Source: Rhodocyclales bacterium
GTDB lineage: Bacteria; Pseudomonadota; Gammaproteobacteria; Burkholderiales; Rhodocyclaceae
Assembly: GCA_016235025.1 (NCBI GenBank)
Contig: JACRMV010000004.1
Span: 124,001 to 188,000, forward strand
Reading direction: 5' to 3'
Length of the DNA stretch: 64,000 nt
Part shown: one piece after another, positions 44,411 through 53,049 of the stretch
Layout: each line of letters begins with the position of its first letter
Position numbering within the stretch: position 1 is the first letter of the stretch
Notes under the pieces: model-generated
The model's database searches: none
Told to the model about the DNA's origin: nothing
The model's input: the letters and a program-made list of their open reading frames with translations, nothing else
Program-made: the position numbers and the translations under genes

Positions 44411-45275
44411 CCACGGGTTTGATCAGGTGCCAGACTTCGGTGAAATCCTCTGGGGCAGCCTGTGCGTCTTCACGCAGCTGGCCGGAAAAGCGCACGCTGA
44501 CGACATGGCGCGTGGGTTCGGTGGAGACGTCGAGCACGTCGGCGTCCAGCCGAATCACATCGGTTTGCTGGACGCTGTGGCCACGTTCCTGGTACTGCAT
44601 CTGAATTTCGGCAGCGACTTCAGGCGTGGTGAATTGGCGAATGTCTTCCATGTCGCCGCGGTCGTTGGCGGCCTGGAGACGGATGAAGTTGAGCTTGGCC
44701 TGGCGCAGGAAGCCCTCGCTATCGAAATCGGCCGGCAAGCCATCGGCCGCAGTGGCGAAGGGGGCGCTTGCACCGGGCAGAGACACATTCGCCGTCCCGC
44801 CAGCGCCGAGTTTTCCGGCATCGAAACGCGGCACATCTCCCGCGCTTTGGGTGGCCGCATACTGTAGCCCGACTGCTGCGGGTTCCCGCTTGCGCAACAG
44901 CAGACGCACTACAAACATGACTGCCATTGCAGCCAGGGCGATCAAGAGGAAGTTAGCCATCGCTTCGCCCATACCGAAGTGGGACAGCAATGCAGCCAGG
45001 CCGATGCCGGCGGCGAGGCCGGCCAGCGGGCCCAGCCAGCGGCTCATGCCGCCTGCCGGAGGCGCAACCGGCGCAGGCTTGGCTCCTGAAACAGGCGCGG
45101 CACTTTGCGCCGGCGCCGCAGCCCGGGGTGGAATCGCTTCACGCTTCATTACCCCGGAGTCGCGGCTCATGCCAAGCGAGCGCCCGCCGCCCAGACGCCG
45201 GGCCTCGGCATCGTCGATCAGCAAGCCTGATCCAAGAATCATGGCAACAGCAACAAGCACCAGCTTTTTCATCAA
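44364..45275 (-). CDS. Tim44/TimA-type domain membrane protein
   Basis: N-terminal signal, ARRLGGGRSLGMSRDSG; C-terminal Tim44-like RFSGQLREDAQAAPEDFTEVWHLIKP. Confidence 0.8.
   Translation of the reverse strand: MMKKLVLVAVAMILGSGLLIDDAEARRLGGGRSLGMSRDSGVMKREAIPPRAAAPAQSAAPVSGAKPAPVAPPAGGMSRWLGPLAGLAAGIGLAALLSHFGMGEAMANFLLIALAAMAVMFVVRLLLRKREPAAVGLQYAATQSAGDVPRFDAGKLGAGGTANVSLPGASAPFATAADGLPADFDSEGFLRQAKLNFIRLQAANDRGDMEDIRQFTTPEVAAEIQMQYQERGHSVQQTDVIRLDADVLDVSTEPTRHVVSVRFSGQLREDAQAAPEDFTEVWHLIKPVDGSRGWLVAGIQQMS
44789..44816 (-). repeat. GTCGGCGCTGGC-family repeat in the Tim44-domain gene (LGAGGTAN)
   Basis: TTCGCCGTCCCGCCAGCGCCGAGTTTTCC. Confidence 0.8.
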
Positions 45276-45282
45276 AATTTCC

Positions 45283-46014
45283 TCAGAATTTGTAGCCGCG
45301 GTGCAAGGCCACCACGCCAGCCGTCAGATTGAATACTTCGACACGCTCCAGCCCGGCGCGTTCCATCATGGCCTTGAGCGTGGCCTGGTCCGGGTGCATG
45401 CGGATCGATTCGGCGAGATAGCGATACGAATCGGCATCGCCGGCGATTTTTTCGCCCAGCCAGGGCAGCAGCTTGAACGAATACAGATCGTAGGCTTTTT
45501 CCAAGGGCTTCCAGACCTTCGAGAATTCCAGCACCAGCAGGCGCCCGCCGGGCCGCAGCACACGCTGCATCTCCGCCAGGGCCTGCTCCTTGTGCGTCAT
45601 GTTGCGCAGACCGAAAGCCACGGTGACGATATCGAAATGATTGTCGGGGAAGGGCAGCTTTTCGGCATCGCACTGCGCGACTGGCGTCAGCACGCCTTCG
45701 TCGAGCAGGCGGTCGCGGCCGACGCCAAGCATGGCGTTGTTGATGTCGGTGAGCCAGACTTCGCCTTGCGGACCGACGCGGCGGACAAAGGCGGAAGAAA
45801 GGTCCGCCGTGCCGCCGGCGACATCCAGCACCCGCTCGCCCGGACGGGGCGCCGCCAGCTCGATGGTGAATTTTTTCCACAGCCGATGCAGTCCGGCCGA
45901 CATGAGATCGTTCATCACGTCGTATTTTTGCGCCACCGAGGAGAACACGCCGGCGACACGCTGCGCTTTCTCGCGTTCGTCGACCTTCTCGAAACCGAAA
46001 TGGGTTTCGGCCAT
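45283..46014 (-). CDS. ubiE: Demethylmenaquinone/2-polyprenyl-6-methoxyphenol C-methyltransferase UbiE
   Basis: [36 protein letters not shown]. Confidence 0.96.
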   Translation of the reverse strand: MAETHFGFEKVDEREKAQRVAGVFSSVAQKYDVMNDLMSAGLHRLWKKFTIELAAPRPGERVLDVAGGTADLSSAFVRRVGPQGEVWLTDINNAMLGVGRDRLLDEGVLTPVAQCDAEKLPFPDNHFDIVTVAFGLRNMTHKEQALAEMQRVLRPGGRLLVLEFSKVWKPLEKAYDLYSFKLLPWLGEKIAGDADSYRYLAESIRMHPDQATLKAMMERAGLERVEVFNLTAGVVALHRGYKF

Positions 46015-46493
46015 CAATGGCTCCCGCAGCCGCTTTTTGGCGCTGGCGTGGTGGAATCGACATCGCGACTGGCGCCAGCCGCTTCCAGGCGGCCCAGGTA
46101 ATCTGCCCACAAGTCAGCGTAATTTGCGCCCAGCGAATACAGCAAGTCCCATGAGTAAATGCCGGTCGCATGACCATCGGAAAACGTCGGCTGCACGCCG
46201 TAGTTGCCGACGGGCTCAAGCGCCGTGATCGCGACCTCGCGTTTGCCGGTTTGCAATGTTTCCTGCCCCGGACCGTGGCCGCGGACTTCGGCCGACGGGC
46301 TATAGACGCGCAGGAATTCGGCCGGCAACTGAAAATGGCTGCCGTCATCGAAGGCGATTTCCAGCACACACGATTTTTTGTGCAGCGTGATTTCGGTGGG
46401 TGTCGGGGTGTTGCGGGCAAGGCCGGACATGGCAGCGGATAGATTTGACTGACGGGCCGCTATCATAGCGCAGCTGGCGCAGGGGCGTGTCAT
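46014..46493 (-). CDS. DUF971 domain protein
   Basis: [30 protein letters not shown]...[10 protein letters not shown]. Confidence 0.85.
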   Translation of the reverse strand: MTRPCASCAMIAARQSNLSAAMSGLARNTPTPTEITLHKKSCVLEIAFDDGSHFQLPAEFLRVYSPSAEVRGHGPGQETLQTGKREVAITALEPVGNYGVQPTFSDGHATGIYSWDLLYSLGANYADLWADYLGRLEAAGASRDVDSTTPAPKSGCGSH

Positions 46494-46561
46494 TGGGCGG
46501 TGTCACCGAATTGTCATCACGCTGCAATAGACTGGCGCTTTATCTCGATGGAAGAGGAGCC

Positions 46562-47248
46562 ATGGCCGCGACTATTCTCGTAGTGGAAGACGAACCGTCG
46601 ATCCAGTCACTGATTGAGGTCAATCTGCGCCGTGCCGGGCATGAGGTGATTCTGGCCAGCGATGTTGAAACCGCACGCCGTCTGGTGGGCGCCGCATTGC
46701 CGGACCTGATCCTGCTCGACTGGATGTTGCCGGGGTTGAGCGGGATCGACTTTGCCCGCCAGCTGCGGCGCGATGCGCGTACCAAAATGCTGCCCGTCAT
46801 CATGCTCACGGCGCGTTCCGAAGAGCGCGACAAGGTGGAAGGACTGGACGTCGGCGCCGACGACTACATCACCAAGCCGTTCAGCCCGCGCGAACTGGTG
46901 GCGCGCATCAAGGCCGTGCTGCGCCGCCATGCGCCACAGGTGACCGAGGATGCCGTCGAACTGGGCGGCATCAGGCTCGATCCGGTGAGTCATCGCGTGA
47001 CAGCCGGCAATGAAGACATCGCCTTCGGCCCGACGGAATTTCGCCTGCTGCACTTTCTGATGACTCATCCGGAACGCGTCTATACCCGCACGCAACTGCT
47101 TGACCAGGTCTGGGGCGATCACGTCTTCGTCGAGGAGCGGACGGTCGATGTACATATCCGCCGCCTGCGTGCCGCACTCGAAGCGACCGGACACGACAGC
47201 CTGGTACAGACCGTGCGCGGCAGCGGTTATCGATTTTCGGCGACATGA
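46562..47248 (+). CDS. phoB: Phosphate regulon response regulator PhoB
   Basis: [33 protein letters not shown]; w[24 protein letters not shown]. Confidence 0.93.
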   Translation: MAATILVVEDEPSIQSLIEVNLRRAGHEVILASDVETARRLVGAALPDLILLDWMLPGLSGIDFARQLRRDARTKMLPVIMLTARSEERDKVEGLDVGADDYITKPFSPRELVARIKAVLRRHAPQVTEDAVELGGIRLDPVSHRVTAGNEDIAFGPTEFRLLHFLMTHPERVYTRTQLLDQVWGDHVFVEERTVDVHIRRLRAALEATGHDSLVQTVRGSGYRFSAT

Positions 47249-47255
47249 TAGTGGC

Positions 47256-48584
47256 ATGATGGCGATCTGGATCGAGCTGCTGATGGTTTTGCTGTTGACC
47301 GGCAGTGCGGCACTGGTCGGCTGGCTTGCGGGTGATGCGGATGGCGCCGAATTCATGGCGCTGGTTGCGCTGGGCCTTTACATCCTGCGCAATGCACTCT
47401 GGATGGCGCGCCTGTTGCGTTGGGCGCGTTCGCCGCTGGATGCGCCGACGCCGAGCGCCCGCGGGGTCTGGGCCGAACTGTTTGAAGTGCTGCACCAGCG
47501 GGCGCGCCAGGCGAGCAGGCAAGGCACACTGGCCAGCGAGGAGCTGGCGCGCTTGCAGCGGGCGGCAGAGGCTTTGCCCGAAGGCGTGATCATCCTCGAT
47601 GGCTTCCGTGCCGTGGAATGGATGAACCATGAGGCGGAATCCTGCCTCGGCTTGCGCTCGGCCGATATCGGCAGCCGTATTACCCATCTGCTGCGCGAGC
47701 CACAGTTGCTGGCTTATCTCGACAGCTCGCCGCGCCAGTATGCCCCGCTTCTGCTGCAAACCCAGCGCTGTCCCGGCCGTGCCTTGCAGATTCAGGCCGT
47801 GCCGTTTGCGGCGGGCCGGACCTTGCTGATGGTGCGCGATGTGACGCAGCTGGAGAAACTGGCCACCATGCGCCGCGATTTTGTGGCGAATGTCTCGCAT
47901 GAGCTCAAAACGCCGCTCACCGTCGTTCTCGGCTTCATCGAAACGGCGAGTGATGCCCTGGCCGATGGCACGCCGGAAGAAGCGGCCAACTACCTGGCCA
48001 CGGCGACGGAGCAGGCGCAGCGCATGCAGCATCTGGTCGATGACCTGTTGATGCTCTCCTCGCTGGAAACCGATGCGCCGCCGGTGGAGGAGGAGATTGA
48101 CATGGCGACACTGCTGGCTGAACTGCGGACGGAGGCCGAGGTGCTCTCCGCCGGCCGCCACCGCATCGCGCTCAATGCCGAAGGGCCGCCCGGTCTGCTT
48201 GGCAGTGCGCGCGAGGTACGTTCGGCGCTGGGCAATCTGGTGACCAATGCCGTGCGCTACACCCCGCCGGGCGGGGTAATCAAGTTATCCTGGACAGCCA
48301 GTGCCGCTGCAACACGCGGTGCGCGGTTCACCGTGACAGATACCGGGCCGGGCATCGCGGCCGAACATCTGCCGCGGCTGACCGAGCGCTTTTACCGGGT
48401 CGATCGCGGCCGTTCGCGCGAAGTGGGTGGCACCGGTCTCGGCCTCGCCATCGTCAAGCATGTGCTCGAGCGGCACCAGGGTTTGCTCGAAATCGACAGC
48501 GAAGTCGGTAAAGGCTCAACGTTCAGCGTGATATTTCCGGCGCAACGCGTGATAGTCGAGCGCGCTGGCGTCACCGCGGACTGA
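47256..48584 (+). CDS. phoR: Phosphate regulon sensor kinase PhoR
   Basis: FVANVSHELKTPLTVVLGFIET; GGTGLGLAIVKHVLERH. Confidence 0.93.
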   Translation: MMAIWIELLMVLLLTGSAALVGWLAGDADGAEFMALVALGLYILRNALWMARLLRWARSPLDAPTPSARGVWAELFEVLHQRARQASRQGTLASEELARLQRAAEALPEGVIILDGFRAVEWMNHEAESCLGLRSADIGSRITHLLREPQLLAYLDSSPRQYAPLLLQTQRCPGRALQIQAVPFAAGRTLLMVRDVTQLEKLATMRRDFVANVSHELKTPLTVVLGFIETASDALADGTPEEAANYLATATEQAQRMQHLVDDLLMLSSLETDAPPVEEEIDMATLLAELRTEAEVLSAGRHRIALNAEGPPGLLGSAREVRSALGNLVTNAVRYTPPGGVIKLSWTASAAATRGARFTVTDTGPGIAAEHLPRLTERFYRVDRGRSREVGGTGLGLAIVKHVLERHQGLLEIDSEVGKGSTFSVIFPAQRVIVERAGVTAD

Positions 48585-49122
48585 TTTGGCGGCGGTCGCT
48601 CATGGCCTGGCCGAGGCGGGCGAGGTCATCAGGACCCAGCAGACGCGCGGCCATCGGCAACAGCTCTCTGTTCTCGCGTTCGATGTGTGCCCGGTAGGCG
48701 GCAGTGAATGCCGTTACCGTGTCTGCAAACGACACAGCCGGCGGCGTTTCGCCAGCGCCGACTTTTTCCAGCAGCGACTGAAGGCGCTGCCAGTGGCCGG
48801 CGAGGCTGCAATGCTCGGCGGCAAGGCTTTCCGTCAGCGCACGCAGGCAGATTGCATCCGAGCCGGCCACTGCTTCGAACAAGGCAGGGAATAGATCGAT
48901 TTCTTCATCGGCATGGTGATTTACTGCGGCGGTCGTGAAATAACGGATAACGCCGCTCGCCGCCGTACGCGCGGCGGGATCGGCGCCATTGACAGGGAGA
49001 TGCGAGGCCAGCCGTTGCAAGGTGGCGCACTGCCGCTCGATGCGCTCATGGCAGGCTGCAAGGACCTGCAGCGGCTCATCCATGCCGGCCGCGGGATTCG
49101 GGAAGCCGGGCAGGGAGCTCAC
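48571..49122 (-). CDS. Hemerythrin HHE cation-binding domain protein
   Basis: CHERIERQC...NHHADEEIDLFPALFEA...YRAHIERENRELLPMA. Confidence 0.88.
   Translation of the reverse strand: MSSLPGFPNPAAGMDEPLQVLAACHERIERQCATLQRLASHLPVNGADPAARTAASGVIRYFTTAAVNHHADEEIDLFPALFEAVAGSDAICLRALTESLAAEHCSLAGHWQRLQSLLEKVGAGETPPAVSFADTVTAFTAAYRAHIERENRELLPMAARLLGPDDLARLGQAMSDRRQISPR
48742..48769 (-). repeat. GTCGGCGCTGGC-family repeat in the hemerythrin gene (KVGAGETP)
   Basis: CGGCGTTTCGCCAGCGCCGACTTTTTCC. Confidence 0.88.
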
Positions 49123-49523
49123 GGGTTTTCGTTTTTCCCGGCGCGCGCCGCCAGATAGCGGGCGGTAATGTCGCGGCCGCTGGCGATTACACCGCAGACT
49201 GCGCCTTCTGTCCCCGGTACCAGGCCGAAAGCGATTTCGAGATACAGGGCATGGCCGTTCTTGTGTACCGCACGCGTCGTCAGTGCCTTGCCGCCGAGCC
49301 GGGTGTGGCCGCTGTCCACGGCGCGGCGAAAACCGTCATGGTGCGCTTGCCGCAGGCGCTCTGGAATGATGAAGTCGAGCGGACAGCCCAGCACCTCGGT
49401 GCGGGAGTAGCCGAACACCTCTTCGGCGCGGCAATTCCAGAAGCGGATGATTTCGTCGGTATCGACGAAAATTATCGCATCCGGAGCATGCTCAAGAATG
49501 GCGAGGGCGAGTGATGGCTCCAT
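49119..49523 (-). CDS. PAS domain protein
   Basis: LEHAPDAIIFVDTDEIIRFWNCRAEEVFGYSRTEVLG. Confidence 0.85.
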   Translation of the reverse strand: MEPSLALAILEHAPDAIIFVDTDEIIRFWNCRAEEVFGYSRTEVLGCPLDFIIPERLRQAHHDGFRRAVDSGHTRLGGKALTTRAVHKNGHALYLEIAFGLVPGTEGAVCGVIASGRDITARYLAARAGKNENP

Positions 49524-49592
49524 GCGAACCAAGAATAGCATGGAGGGAAGGCCGGTGCTGATGAGGCAACTGGCGCTACAAGGCGGCCGTAA

Positions 49593-49619
49593 CAAAAAAC
49601 GGGCGCTTGCGCGCCCGTT
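49593..49619 (-). terminator. Rho-independent terminator of the porin gene
   Basis: On minus: AACGGGCGCGCAAGCGCCCGTTTTTT. Confidence 0.85.
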
Positions 49620-49646
49620 GTGCTGCGGATGACGAGAAGCTGATAA

Positions 49647-50795
49647 TCAAAAGGCGTGAGCGATACCGAAAGTCAGGGCAGACAGTTTGGTGTCGTTGCC
49701 GGTGATACCGGTCTTGCCATCGCCGAAGTCGTAGCCCTTGGTGGAAATGTTGCCGGCCACGGTGCCGGTGCGGCTGTCGTTCTTCAGATAGGCGTAGTGG
49801 GCGGTGAGCGTGGTGCGCTTGGACAAGCTGTGCTCATAGCCCAACACCCAGAACTTGGCGCCGGTGTCAGACAGGTTGGGTTGGCCGGTCAGGCTGCCGC
49901 TCAGGTCGTTGGCGCGATAGTACTGGGCCAGAACCTTGCCGTTGGCAGTGACTTTATAAGTGCCGCCAATGCCCCATACATTCTGCTTGAGATTGGCGGT
50001 GCTGCCGTCGGCCTTGGTGTGGCCGATGATGGCACGGATACTGGCATCGCCGAAGGTATACATACCGGCAAGACGGGTTTCGGTGGCATCTGAATCAAGC
50101 CCGGTCACAAAAGTACCGTTTCCGGTCTTGTTCTTTTCGCTCAGTTTGCCGTGGGTGAGTCCGGCAAACAGGGGGCCGTTATCGTAGGTCAGGCCAAGCT
50201 CTACGAGCGACGTGTTGGTGCCGGTCGCTGTGTCATCCTTGTTCTCGTTGGCCTGATACTGAACTGTCGCCTCGAAGCCGGAGAACTTCGGCGAGACATA
50301 AGCGATGGAGTTGGCATAACGGTCGTCGAAATACTTGCCACGGCCGCCCAGCTTGCCAAGCAGCGCGGTGTTGTCGCCAACACCTTCACTGTAGGCGACG
50401 ACATCGACCTTGCTCAGAAGATTGCGATTCGGGCCGCTGAAGTAACCCAGCTTGACGGTACCCAGGTCGTTGCTCTTGAGGCCGACAAAGCTGTCGCGGG
50501 CGCTGCCGAAAAGGTTGGTTGACTCGCCGCCATCGAGAATAATTTTGGTTTCATACTGGAAAACGGCACTGAGGCCGTTGCCAAGATCCTCCGCACCCTT
50601 GAAGCCAAGACGCGAGGCGTTCGAGGTGACGCGGTTGTAGTTCGGGGCGCCACGGGCCGCGTTGCTGCCGCTGACGTTGATGAAATCATAGGAGGCATAG
50701 GCCAGGCCATAGACCGTGACATTGGATTGCGCGGAGGCGGTGCCGGAAAGGCCGGCAAGACTGGCGATGGCCAGTGCGATGAGTTTTTTCTGCAT
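49647..50795 (-). CDS. Gram-negative outer membrane porin (betaproteobacterial type)
   Basis: MQKKLIALAIASLAGLSGTASAQSNVTVYGLAYASYDF; C-terminal FGIAHAF. Confidence 0.93.
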   Translation of the reverse strand: MQKKLIALAIASLAGLSGTASAQSNVTVYGLAYASYDFINVSGSNAARGAPNYNRVTSNASRLGFKGAEDLGNGLSAVFQYETKIILDGGESTNLFGSARDSFVGLKSNDLGTVKLGYFSGPNRNLLSKVDVVAYSEGVGDNTALLGKLGGRGKYFDDRYANSIAYVSPKFSGFEATVQYQANENKDDTATGTNTSLVELGLTYDNGPLFAGLTHGKLSEKNKTGNGTFVTGLDSDATETRLAGMYTFGDASIRAIIGHTKADGSTANLKQNVWGIGGTYKVTANGKVLAQYYRANDLSGSLTGQPNLSDTGAKFWVLGYEHSLSKRTTLTAHYAYLKNDSRTGTVAGNISTKGYDFGDGKTGITGNDTKLSALTFGIAHAF

Positions 50796-50960
50796 GGTGG
50801 TAACCCCTGAAAGTTGGAAAACGCCGTCAATAAAAGCGCCACGTGTCGGCCTCTACCGACGGCTGGCGCAGTTTAGTAAGCGATTGTTACGGGGCTGTAA
50901 CAGAAATATGACAGGGGGACTACGCAAACGGACTACAAAGAGACTATCGAGGATGCTGGC

Positions 50961-52580
50961 CTATTTTTCGTAGCTGCAGCGCTCGAATGCGCCGCCGTGG
51001 TCAAGCAGGTGGGTGAGCCGGAGGCGCTCGCTATCTTGCCGCATGATTTCGATCTCGCGGCCGAGGCGGAAACTTCCGGCTGGCAGGATGATGCTCTGCT
51101 CCTGTGTGGCACCGGCATCGCCGGCCAGCAGCAGGCAGGGTTGCCAGGAGCTGATGGGCGGATCGAGCAGGCGGGCGGCAGCGGGCTCTGCGCTGCCGTG
51201 AAAGAGCTTTACCCCGAGGTTCATGTTGAGTCCGTCCGGACACAGCACCCAGCGCACGGCGCCGACCGTGAATCCGGTCGCCGGCAGGCGGCGAATGGCA
51301 ATCAGCATGCCCGCGCCGATGCGGGTATTGGCTTGCAGCGGCCGGGTCAGTTGCAGACCGCCGAGCGACTCATCAGCCAGTCGGCCATTGTCCATCAGCT
51401 CGACCTGTTCAATCGCAGACTCTGCACCCGAGCTGGCCTGGCTATGTCGACGGCCGCCAAAGGTCTCCATCTCCTCGCGCTCGCGGCGCAAGGCGGCATC
51501 GTCCTGGGCCGGCGGCTGGAACAGGCGGCGATCAGAAAGCTGGAAATAAACGGCGTTGATGCCGACCACGAATTCACATCCGGCGCTGGCCGGATTGCCT
51601 ACCGCCTGGCGCGGATGCTGGCGCGGTATGCCGCCCTGGCACCAGCGTTGCAGCAGGCGCGCAAGCAGCTGCCCCGCCGCAGGCTGGGTGACATCATCGC
51701 CGAGTTGCAGATCGGCCGGGGTGCGGTTTTTCTGGAGCAGGTCGATGCGGGCGCTGAGGCTGGTGCGCAGCGCCGTGGTTTCCAGCCAGCGGCCATGCCG
51801 TGCGCCCGGCCGAGGCAGATAGCCCGCCGGACGGTCGGCCGCCAGGTCGACCCAGAGCGGCAGGGCGCGATTGCGTATGCCTTCCGGAGCAGCGGACAGC
51901 AATTCGATCTTGCTGCCCCAGCGCCGCGCCCAGCGGGCGATCCAGGCAATATGACGCACGGGCAGCTCGAACAGGCTGGCGGCATGCAGCAGATGACACT
52001 CGGCGAAGGCAGCCTGCGGGGTGGTGGGCAGATTGCCATGACGCAAGGGGTCTTTGACGACTTCCCTGGACAGCCTGGCGGCTTCGATGCTGGCGAAAAT
52101 TTGATTGAGCTTTTGCCAGTAGGCGGACGGCGGCAAATATTCGGCATGAATCAGGGAGCACTGCCAGTCGGCCAGCACCGCCAGCGTGCGCTGCGCAATG
52201 CGTGCGGTCACGGCGGTCGCGGGGCCTTTCGCCGAGGCCGCGAGGCAGTGCAGATAATTCGTCAGCAGTGACTGCCAGAGTGCTTGCGTGCTGTCCAGCG
52301 CGGCCTTTTCCGACGGGGTCAGCGGCAACGCCCGGGCGGTGAATTTTTGCGCCATGTCTTCCTGCACGTCGAGCAGCGGGCCGCGCAAGACCTCCAGAAT
52401 GGCAAAGCGTTCATCTTCGGCCAATGTGTAACGACTCAACAGGGAAAGCTGTTGTTGCAGTTCGGCCTGCGTGCTGACCGGATTGGCCAGCGTCCGCTTT
52501 GCCAGCCAGTCTTCGCAGGTGCGCCGCGTGGAAAAGGCGGGCGGCTGGGCGGACGAGGTGACGGGAACGTCAAAATTCAT
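50961..52580 (-). CDS. Uncharacterized conserved protein (539 aa)
   Basis: Long ORF with coding-like composition between porin and HIT genes; no family recognised with confidence. Confidence 0.7.
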   Translation of the reverse strand: MNFDVPVTSSAQPPAFSTRRTCEDWLAKRTLANPVSTQAELQQQLSLLSRYTLAEDERFAILEVLRGPLLDVQEDMAQKFTARALPLTPSEKAALDSTQALWQSLLTNYLHCLAASAKGPATAVTARIAQRTLAVLADWQCSLIHAEYLPPSAYWQKLNQIFASIEAARLSREVVKDPLRHGNLPTTPQAAFAECHLLHAASLFELPVRHIAWIARWARRWGSKIELLSAAPEGIRNRALPLWVDLAADRPAGYLPRPGARHGRWLETTALRTSLSARIDLLQKNRTPADLQLGDDVTQPAAGQLLARLLQRWCQGGIPRQHPRQAVGNPASAGCEFVVGINAVYFQLSDRRLFQPPAQDDAALRREREEMETFGGRRHSQASSGAESAIEQVELMDNGRLADESLGGLQLTRPLQANTRIGAGMLIAIRRLPATGFTVGAVRWVLCPDGLNMNLGVKLFHGSAEPAAARLLDPPISSWQPCLLLAGDAGATQEQSIILPAGSFRLGREIEIMRQDSERLRLTHLLDHGGAFERCSYEK

Positions 52581-53026
52581 GGCAATGATGTACCGGAATA
52601 CGGTTGTTTCAGGTGCTGCAACAGGTGCGCCGCAAGTGTAGCCGAAGGCGGCTGCGGCCGTGTCGGGGCCGGACGACAGCCGGTGGCCCAGATCGGCGCC
52701 GGGAAATGACTGTCGTCATGCCAGCGCGGAATCACATGCCAGTGCAGGTGTGGCACCGCGTTGCCCAGGCTGGCCAGGTTGATCTTGTCCGGACGCATGA
52801 CAGCGCGCAGAGTGCGCTCAACGGCCAGCACCACATGCAGCAAATGGGCGGCGTCGGCCGCCGCCAGGTCGCTCATCTCGGCCACATGCGCTTGCCAGAT
52901 GACGCGGCAGAAACCGGGAAAGTCGCGGCCTTCGTCGCCCGTGACGCGGATCACCCGGCAACGGCCATCGGCCCACAGCAACTCGCCGCCCTCGTCGCGG
53001 CACAGGACGCAGCCGGCGACGGACAT
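52577..53026 (-). CDS. HIT family hydrolase
   Basis: HLHWHVIPRW histidine triad. Confidence 0.9.
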   Translation of the reverse strand: MSVAGCVLCRDEGGELLWADGRCRVIRVTGDEGRDFPGFCRVIWQAHVAEMSDLAAADAAHLLHVVLAVERTLRAVMRPDKINLASLGNAVPHLHWHVIPRWHDDSHFPAPIWATGCRPAPTRPQPPSATLAAHLLQHLKQPYSGTSLP

Positions 53027-53049
53027 CGCTCAGGCAACCCCTGCCGCGT

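Noticed and set aside
46029-46055. CGCTTTTTGGCGCTGGCGTGGTGG at the DUF971 gene 3' end
   Set aside because: Missing GTC of the core and no right arm; too weak to call
46843-46868. GTCGGCGCCGACGACTAC in phoB
   Set aside because: Encodes the universally conserved response-regulator GADDY motif; not a repeat copy
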